The position numbers were made by a program, and so were the translations under genes. DNA of 64,000 nt from Phorcus lineatus (lineage: Eukaryota > Mollusca > Gastropoda > Trochida > Trochidae). Location of the stretch: positions 38,116,520 through 38,180,519 of the forward strand of contig OV121089.1 of the NCBI GenBank assembly GCA_921293015.1, given 5' to 3'. Each line of letters starts with the position of its first letter. The first letter of the stretch is position 1. Shown here in pieces: positions 56,500-64,000 of this stretch. The notes below the pieces were generated by a model. That model was not told the origin of the DNA, ran no database searches, and saw nothing but the letters and a program-made list of their open reading frames with translations.

Positions 56500-58504
56500 C
56501 TGATCAAATGACACTGGAATGATTTTTGATCGATTGTCCTATATACGATCACCATTGCAGAATAGATTGAGAACATGCATTTACAACTTTCTGATCAGCA
56601 CATATTATCCAATACCGGATGTGACCTCCAGTGCGGAGATTCAGACCTAAACGCATAACTGTGTGGGTAAGTCCTACCACCATAAGATACAACTTCTGTC
56701 CTTGGTAGCCTTTTTTTAGAACCTGCCCACGTCATTAAATAACATTTTGTTGCTTTGTTTTGTGGTGAAATGAGGAATGGTTCTAGCTGTTGTCAAGTAA
56801 GTGAGTAAAGTGTTCACATCTGGCCTGAACAGGGTTGATAAATCTTTGACGCCCTTTCCGCCGACGATTTCAGTGACCATTGAAACGCCTGGGAACGTAT
56901 TGTTTAGAGACACCTCTTTCAAACCAATTGCTCGATTACTTTGTTCAGTTGACCGTCATGGCATATTCCTTGATTAAACAGCTAAATCATTATTTGTCGT
57001 TTTTTAAGATTGGTACACAACTTGTTTTTCGGATTCACTGATTTACTCTCGTGAAAGTGGTAGTGTTTTGAATTGAGAAATGCAAACCAATTTGGACAAA
57101 CACATCTTATCATATCATAAAAACCTTTTTATGGTAAATTTTTAAACAGATGGTAATTTTATTGAAAACATGTTTCTGGCATCGATTCATAACAAGTTGG
57201 AAAAGCATACAAATATTTTCAGATGAAAAACAATGCCAATTTTCTAGTGAATCGATTTAATTGTTTATCTAAATGTAATAAAGGTTATTTTATGACATAT
57301 ATGTATGCGAACAACTGTATTGTATATACTAATTCTCTCATTCTGTGTTGTGGGCAAAACATTCGATTGTTTTAACCACTTTACAGTGTTTTATTTAGTG
57401 ACTGAGCATTAACTTCGACACAAATGTAAAGATCAGTCAGTAAATATATGAACTATGGCGTTATTATATAACATAGTTGGTTAAATATCAACGAGCATTT
57501 TTCTCTGAATTTACTTCTATTTCTTTCAAAGAGGCGTTTTGAAACCTAATTCAACTTCAGCAATAACCATTAAGAAGTTTGTCTAAACTTTGTTTTGTGT
57601 AATACAATTGTTCATCTTCTCTATCATGTTGCAACTCATATCACCTTTCAAAGACTACGGCACAAATCTTGTCATTTTAGATGGCGCAGTTAATTTCGTG
57701 CTTTTGAGTATATTTTAACGTTACCTTTTCCCAGTTCAGTGAGCCATCAGTAGGGAGATAAATATATGCAGGTGTGCACCTATTGCTTTTGTCTGCATTG
57801 ATTTTGTTGTCATATCCTTCGGATTTTGCTATCTTTGGCCTTAAGGAAACAGACGTCACATTCGTTGCAAGAGAGACATTTCCCCCCTTAAATTGGCGTT
57901 TTAGAATTGAAATAAATGGGAAACAATAATAATGTTAAACCCAAAAATGTGTCATTTGATGTATCCCAAATATTGAATGCGTATTTTCAATGATAAAAGG
58001 CTGATCGAATTTTCTGTTATTATTCTATATTTCAAATATAAACGTATGTCATTTTACATATTATATTTCTAAGTATACAAAAATCAAACAATCATTTTTT
58101 TTAAGAAACCAAGCAATATTTAATTTGGAAACCATTTCTAGTTAAGATGGGATGGTAGTATATATTCATCGACTGAAATGCTAACTGATGCTAAACCCAT
58201 GAAGACAAAGAAAAATCAGCAAAATACTGTAAGCAATGGTCATTTGTATGTTTACTTGGAATTAAATTTTGAATCAATAATGAATTTCATGATTACTTAA
58301 CTATCCCACCTTAGCTGATTCATACATAACATATACTCATAAAGTGCGGCCAAACAAGCATGAAAACCGGATAGGAAACAAGTGAAAATACCTACTTTTG
58401 ATTACATTTCTTCATTAAGAAAGTACGAACGTGGACTTTAAACCAATTACCATATTAGTGTGTAAATATTTCAAAGACATCATCAATCAAACACTCCAAA
58501 TTAA
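56500..58504. other. Non-coding or unidentified
   Basis: Minus-strand frames at 56716-56922 (includes LFRPDVNTLLTYLTTARTIP) and 57677-57859 (includes NADKSNRCTPAYIYLPTDGS, followed by a GTAACG donor-like site) look somewhat protein-like. They match no family I know and have no consistent splice partners. Confidence 0.25.
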
Positions 58505-58665
58505 AGAAGTACAATAACATGCGACGACTAAAAACAGATGTGACCTGGGAACAATTGTCTTACACTGGAAATAGCCTCATTGCTCAATTGACCCTCTATT
58601 ATGTTCTCATTTGCGTCCACTAAAAAGGGAGAGATTGACATTAAGGCATTGTCCACCTGAAGAGA
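58505..58665. repeat. Inner arm of the inverted duplication (partner 53230-53440)
   Basis: Shares acaataacatgcga, aacagatgtgacc, cactggaaatagcctcattg and gttctcat with the complement of the partner. Both strands have an open frame here. Confidence 0.6.
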
Positions 58666-59220
58666 GTTTTCAAATGGTGTTTCGTCATATTTGGAGCTCT
58701 GCCAGATCCCTTGGTGAAACACATAAACTTTATCGAGATAGATCCGTTACGACCTCCGCCGTGTGATTTTTATTCAATGCAAACAGTTTGATAATCACAA
58801 GTAAATGTGATTTTTTCCGGATTTTTTTTGTCTCTTAGCAAAACATATTGACTTACAGATACAGTGAACCCAGCCCGATGACATGTAACCGGGGAAAATA
58901 TCATTCTCTTTCAATTGGCAAATGATATTCATATCCACATTTATTATAAAGTGTTGAGAGAGGTATTCTAGAAGCTGTTAGTATATGGTAAAAGAAACCT
59001 TTCTTATAGATAAACCCCACTAAAATACCTGTTTTAATTTATTTTTTGTTAATGACTTATATCATTTTCCTCTTCATTTGTTCCTTGTGAAGTGAATGTT
59101 ACAAAAATCATTCTTTTCGGAATATTCGTCACCGACGTCTGGACTGCCAGAACATAACAGCTTTCGCACAAGTTAACTTCGCTATAATGGACAGCTCATT
59201 TAACATTCTCTAAAAATACC
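58666..59220. other. Non-coding, AT-rich
   Basis: Nothing recognised. Confidence 0.3.
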
Positions 59221-59224
59221 TTAA

Positions 59225-59656
59225 AGAGCCACTCCGTGAGTTGTTGGAATCATATATGCCAAACTTAATCAATGGTGTCATTTGATCTTGAAGTATCGAC
59301 TCTTACCAAAAAGACACGTTTTAAAGCTTATTGTTTTTTTACGGTGACAACATGAAGGTAGAACATCGAAATTATGATCGAAAACCGGACAGCGGCGCGC
59401 GTCAAATTGTTAAACGTAATTTTGGAAACTTACCTAAAACAGCTAGGAGGGCAGTTAGAAGTTGATAGTGTTTGTTAGGTTATATAACTAGTATCCATGT
59501 GCATTTATAAGGCTGTTTTTAAATTTTTATGGAAAACCAATATTTGTCATATATATGTCTTATGGACATGGATGTTTTGATTTTATGTCACCACATGTGA
59601 CATTTAGGTTCGTATCAAGGGTAAATAATATGTAATGAAAATCACGGAGTGGCTCT
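59225..59656. mobile_element. TTAA MITE, copy 3
   Basis: 432 bp; same AGAGCCACTCCGTGA ends and TTAA flanks (59221-59224, 59657-59660). It lacks a stretch of about 30 bases near 59500 that the other copies carry. Confidence 0.85.
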
Positions 59657-59660
59657 TTAA

Positions 59661-60580
59661 CTGTCGAATATCAAAGGAAATTGAAATGTAGCAAAATAAT
59701 TTATTTAAGTTTATTATTATCTTCAAATGGTATGATTGCCATACATTATATTATGTTTTATATATGTTTTTTCTTTTAACTGCTTTTTCAGTTATTGTGT
59801 TTATACGGGATAACTGTATAATATGTAAAGCAGATTTCCTTTTGGGTGATAAAGCCATTATCTCTTCTTATTTTATGTTAACCTAATTGGTTTAGCTTTT
59901 ATTACATAAGCATTATCGTTCATGTAGATGTTACAGTTTCAGATATTTGGTAAGAAAGTTAATTCAATCCAAAATGCTCAAATGCATGGTTGATAGCTGA
60001 AAAAAATACAATGTAAAAAGAGAAGATTTTCAACATTATTATTATGTAGATTAATATCCAATTCCATAAGCTATCGACAATTCATTTTTGAAAAAGGTAA
60101 TGAGTAACTTTTATTAAATTTCAATATGCACAAAGAAAAGTTTAGACAAGGCAAGGCAAAGACACGTGTAAGAAAGGAGTCTTTTGTGAAACCCATCATT
60201 GAGCAACTATGTATATGACCTTGAAACAATCACAATAGACAATCACATTGTGTACCATTTTAGGTTGTGTTTGATAAAAAGGTATAATTGTCAGAACGTT
60301 TAACCGTTTTAGCTTGCATATGATTAAGCGACATTATCGTCTCACTGTATTATTGATTTGGTAAAATTATTGTTTTGATTAGATGTGTGATAGTTTGAAA
60401 ACATTTTAGAAATATATATGAAACTTGCAATTGGTTAGTATAATTTAAGAAATCGTTTCATCGAATTGAAAAGGTTACTACTGTCTCCGTTTGATATGTA
60501 TATGACATCCTTAATCATATCCCTTAGCCCTCGTTCTACACAGACAAATCAAGATGAGAGGAAACACTTGAATAATGTAA
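59661..60580. other. Non-coding, AT-rich
   Basis: Nothing recognised. Confidence 0.3.
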
Positions 60581-60584
60581 CGTG

Positions 60585-60745
60585 ATTGCCAGTCCCAGAC
60601 CTATAGCTTGATAATACCAACAATATATAGACGCTATTGATGGCAATGAGGAAGCAAACATAAGGATACGAATGTAAATTCCTACTCGTGACAATGTCAT
60701 GATGTTCACACAGAGACCCGATTGTCTCAATAAGAAACAATGAAT
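60585..60745 (+). repeat. Direct repeat of 50125-50290
   Basis: Shares agtcccagacctat, caacaa.tatatagac-like and gacaatgtcatgatgttcac in the same orientation as the partner, although the surrounding blocks are inverted. Confidence 0.6.
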
Positions 60746-60890
60746 CTCAAGGTGAAGTATTTATCGTGTCTTAAAGATTAGGCCACAGACAAGAAGTTTG
60801 GTCACCCCGCAATATTTCACAATTCCTTCAGGGTAATAATGTACCGCCAGTGAGCAGTGCCTCGCACTGGATATTAGGCGTTAAAATGTA

Positions 60891-60922
60891 TATTATTATT
60901 ATTATTATTATTGTTATTATTA
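60891..60922. repeat. (TTA)n microsatellite
   Basis: Trinucleotide run with one G interruption. Confidence 0.9.
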
Positions 60923-61849
60923 ATTGTTTGTTTTGCGTAATCTCAATTATACCTTCATAACGTTTCACAAACACGCTTTTTTTGTCTATAAAAGTAAGTA
61001 GCTAACTAAATATACAGTACAACTAACTATAGTAGACTGATACTCTATTGTTGATAAGTCACTAATAATTCATTCGACTTAAATGCTCCTCAATAATTAA
61101 ATCCACACTATGTGAAGATAATTTAAAGTTATATTATAGATATAATTCAAAATAAGTAAAATGTATTTATATTTTGACACCGGATTGCTAACCTTATTAG
61201 GCAACAATGAAGGTTATTTTTAACTAAAAGGGTATCGTATCGAATTTATCCTTAAATATTTAAATCTTTCGCCAACATCATGCTCTCTGCAGCTGACAAC
61301 ATTACCTACCCGCAACTTAGAAAGACCAACACAACACTCTTTAAGTATTAAAACCAGTATTGAAATATCGGTATGCAGCCGATGGTGGAATACCCCCGAG
61401 ACAAATGTAAGGTAAAATGCATCAGTTTTCAGGGTCTGAAATAACCCTTGGCCCTTTTAGGTCTTGGCTTATTATGTGTCCAACCTGTTTTTCTAAATGG
61501 TGGCCACAGCTTAGTTATTGTTGTCTTGGTAGAATCGAAACGCAACGCTGCATAGTGCAAATGAATCCCTCTCTCGTTCTGGTGCGTTAAGTCCTGCAAG
61601 GTTTTACACATTTACATAATACGATTGATAATAAAAGTTCATAAGTTACTAATTTGGACGATACATAATTTATCCCTCACGTAAATCTAAATTGTGTTCA
61701 GATGATGTTGGTAATTCATGAACATTACAATAGAATTTTACTGAGGTATTCTTATTTTGACTTTCAGTTTATTGTCTGTACATTCTACAAAAGAATTTGG
61801 ACACGTCAGAGGTTAACATACATTACTTTCCTTGCAGGTTAACACTGTA
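60923..61849. other. Non-coding, AT-rich
   Basis: No recognised feature. A 60-codon minus-strand frame at 61429-61611 has no domain. Confidence 0.3.
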
Positions 61850-63690
61850 GGTTATCATTGACCCCTCAAATAAATATCTGCGACACCTTGTAATCAACCT
61901 AAATTCGTCTATTGATTGCCAATGTGTTATACATTTTGTTCCGTGGCCCATGACTAGTGGATGAAGATAATCTGATTGATGACGACACTCATATTGCCTG
62001 CTTTTATGTGCCGCACATGGGGGAAATTTGGATTTGTTTTGTCAGTGCGATTGGCGGAAAGTAATTGCATTTTGGGGGAAATTACTCTGAAAGTATCTTG
62101 GCTTTAGGAGGTTCTAACTCAACATCTATGTACTTGCACCACAAGGCTAAACAAGATTGGACAACATAATCTGTTGATTGAGGGGCTGATATTACAAAAC
62201 TTCTACTACGAAGGAAACCATTCTCAGACGATGATTAAATTAGATAAATAACATATACACTGTTTATTTTGTGATAAGTATGGATGAACACAAAATCAAT
62301 ATGTGCACTTCTAAGGTAGATGTTGTTAGGTAATTTTAAAATTGCTTTAATTATAAATGCAAATATAACTTCTGACCAAAGAAAGTGCATAATAGTGTCA
62401 GTTTTGTATGTAAGAATTTCATTTCCAGGTTTCCTTTTATTAATGTTTGATTATGACGAATGGGTTAAACTTTATTATTATTTGCTTGTACTTTTGTCTC
62501 ACAAAGTGAAGAAAAATTTAAACATGTTCCTTGTTAATTCCTTTTATTTTTTGTGTGCTTTAAAAGGGTTAAGTAACCTTGATATACCCGTTTGTTCATT
62601 TGGCTGCATTATATAAGCACATACCTTTACTTAACAATGAAATATATCTATAACTTAACTGTTGACTGAATAGAGTATGCTTACATAGAGACTAAGTCTG
62701 AGTGACACACGTATCTAACAAATCTAAAAGTTAAATAAGTACCTTTCTAAACTTACAATACTTATTGCGAAACATCATATCAAATGTTTTGAAAAAGTGT
62801 TAACTCAGCATCTCAATTCGACATTTTACAACAGTGTTCGTGATCACGATTGACATTTCAAATTGTATTGCAAAATATTCTTAAATCTTTTATCACTTAA
62901 GATCAGATTTCAACGGAGTTTATTGATTCTATCGTACATTCATTTAGGTAGAAAACGCTCGTTATCGTTATCAGATGAAAAAAAACCCCATTCCAATAGC
63001 CTAAAATATCATCTGCCAAGGACCATCAAGCAGAATATAAGGTAAAACTATGTTACTAATTTCCTATTTTTTAGTTTTACTCTAAATAATTCAAACGGTT
63101 TTTGCATTTTTACAAGATTATTAAACAATCATCATTTATTGACTATTTAAATTTAACATGACCTAAAAAGCACAAAAACATTGTTTCCATCAACGAAATA
63201 TCTACTGAATGTTCAATATCAGATCGTCTTTCTACCTACATTTATTATAATTATAATCAGGTTGTAAGACATTCAACATTTTCAAATATGATTAGTCAAC
63301 ATAAAGTTTTTGGCCATTTGATAGTCGATGACATTCTCTCCCAACAGAGGTAGCTCCATCATAAATTCCTATACAACCTCTCTCTTAATTCGAAGGTTTC
63401 TTGGTCACAAAATGTAGAACGCTGATTGGATTGAATTTATGACGGAGCTACCTCTGTTTGGAGAGAATGAGTCGATGACGGTAATGTAATAAATGATCAC
63501 CATCTGAATTTAATTGCGACACTTTGGATGGTGTCCAGATTTGTTTTGTCTGTGACTTAGCAGGTTGTAATACCATTACTGTAAAACTGTAGATAGTGGT
63601 AACACAAAGTGCATGTACCACACCGTCCAAACAAGATTGATTACCCAAATTAACAGTAATATGCTACCTTGATTCCCAGGCAATGTTTAT
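61850..63690 (-). repeat. Right arm of a diverged inverted duplication (partner 46760-48500)
   Basis: The complement follows the left arm in order over about 1.7 kb, interrupted by poorly alignable stretches and by a MITE at 63332-63469. Likeness by eye is about 65-75%, so the event is old. Confidence 0.65.
63332..63469. mobile_element. Fold-back MITE with 9-bp duplication, short copy
   Basis: 138 bp. The ends cattctctcc and ggagagaatg are perfect inverses, and the arms continue as acagaggtagctcc/ggagctacctctgt. Perfect 9-bp flanks agtcgatga lie at 63323-63331 and 63470-63478. An internally shortened relative of 27297-27756. Confidence 0.85.
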
Positions 63691-63699
63691 AAATACAGA

Positions 63700-64000
63700 C
63701 AGACAAAGCAAGTCCACCAATTTCAAACTTAATTATTTCTATTGTTATTACGCAACGATAGCATATGTGAAATCAATCTAGCTTAAGCGGATATAAAATT
63801 ATATCCAAATAGTTATCATAGCTTGCATGTAATACTCAGTTGTCAATAATTGATAACTCGACCTTCTTGTTCATCTACAGACCTTAAGGAACATAAATAG
63901 TTTAGGATAACAATACAAATTTAAAGATGCACAGTTTTGATTTTGTCGTCATCAAGACTGTTTGTTTAAAATGATATTTTGTACCCTTATGATTTGGAAG
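63700..64000. other. Non-coding, AT-rich
   Basis: Nothing recognised to the end of the window. Confidence 0.3.

Noticed and set aside
57677..57859. Minus-strand frame followed by a GTAACG donor-like site
   Set aside because: Protein-like in part, but no acceptor with a matching partner exon was found; kept only as a note in the interval entry.
46760..63690. Giant transposon (Polinton-like) bounded by the inverted arms
   Set aside because: The arms are too diverged, no integrase, polymerase or capsid-type frames lie between them, and inner blocks are also inverted duplicates.

Overview
The window looks like AT-rich, intron-bearing, repeat-dense DNA from a mollusc, most likely a gastropod. 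The evidence is spliced coding exons with GT..AG borders, a tRNA-Arg-derived SINE whose 3' tail is the GAGTGAGTGAG type common in marine gastropod genomes, a repeat bounded by GGGGGTATAT-like ends with a TCCG/TCTG minisatellite, and several MITE families. The species call is inference. There are no bacterial-type operons, rRNA genes, true tRNA genes or CRISPR arrays.

Left part (1-10.4 kb): the 3' end of an unidentified gene (exon 254-422 and a likely last exon at 530), a tandem-unit repeat at 1.73-2.50 kb, a decayed Tc1-like transposase, a fragment of a Penelope-type GIY-YIG reading frame, and a complete pogo/Tigger-like MITE (8034-8542, TA duplication).

Centre left (17.2-26.7 kb): the one complete host gene I could rebuild. 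Seven exons splice to a 249-residue type I membrane protein with a signal peptide, two Ig-like domains, one membrane span and a very short basic tail. Its fourth intron carries a 5.15 kb sense-strand LINE (19329-24479). The LINE has an N-terminal reading frame ending in a 2A-like ribosome-skipping motif, an ORF1 protein with coiled coil and L1-type RNA-binding domain, and an ORF2 with APE endonuclease and reverse transcriptase. This copy is broken by one stop codon and by frame slips.

The rest is mostly non-coding but highly structured. Two collinear direct duplications (10.5-14.4 with 33.6-40.1 kb, and 29.4-30.7 with 44.4-45.6 kb) bracket the Ig gene in the same order, as if a unit containing the gene had been copied; I found no second gene copy. 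A diverged inverted duplication pairs 46.8-48.5 kb with 61.9-63.7 kb, and 53.3 kb with 58.6 kb. At its centre lies a 2.5 kb DNA element (53992-56497) with CCCAGCAGGCACA terminal repeats, dense arrays of the palindrome AGACGTCT at both ends, and a possible three-exon, 77-residue reading frame on the minus strand. This element is the best candidate for something undescribed. Three TTAA-flanked MITEs, two MITEs with 9-bp duplications and two SINE families sharing one 3' tail fill much of the remainder.
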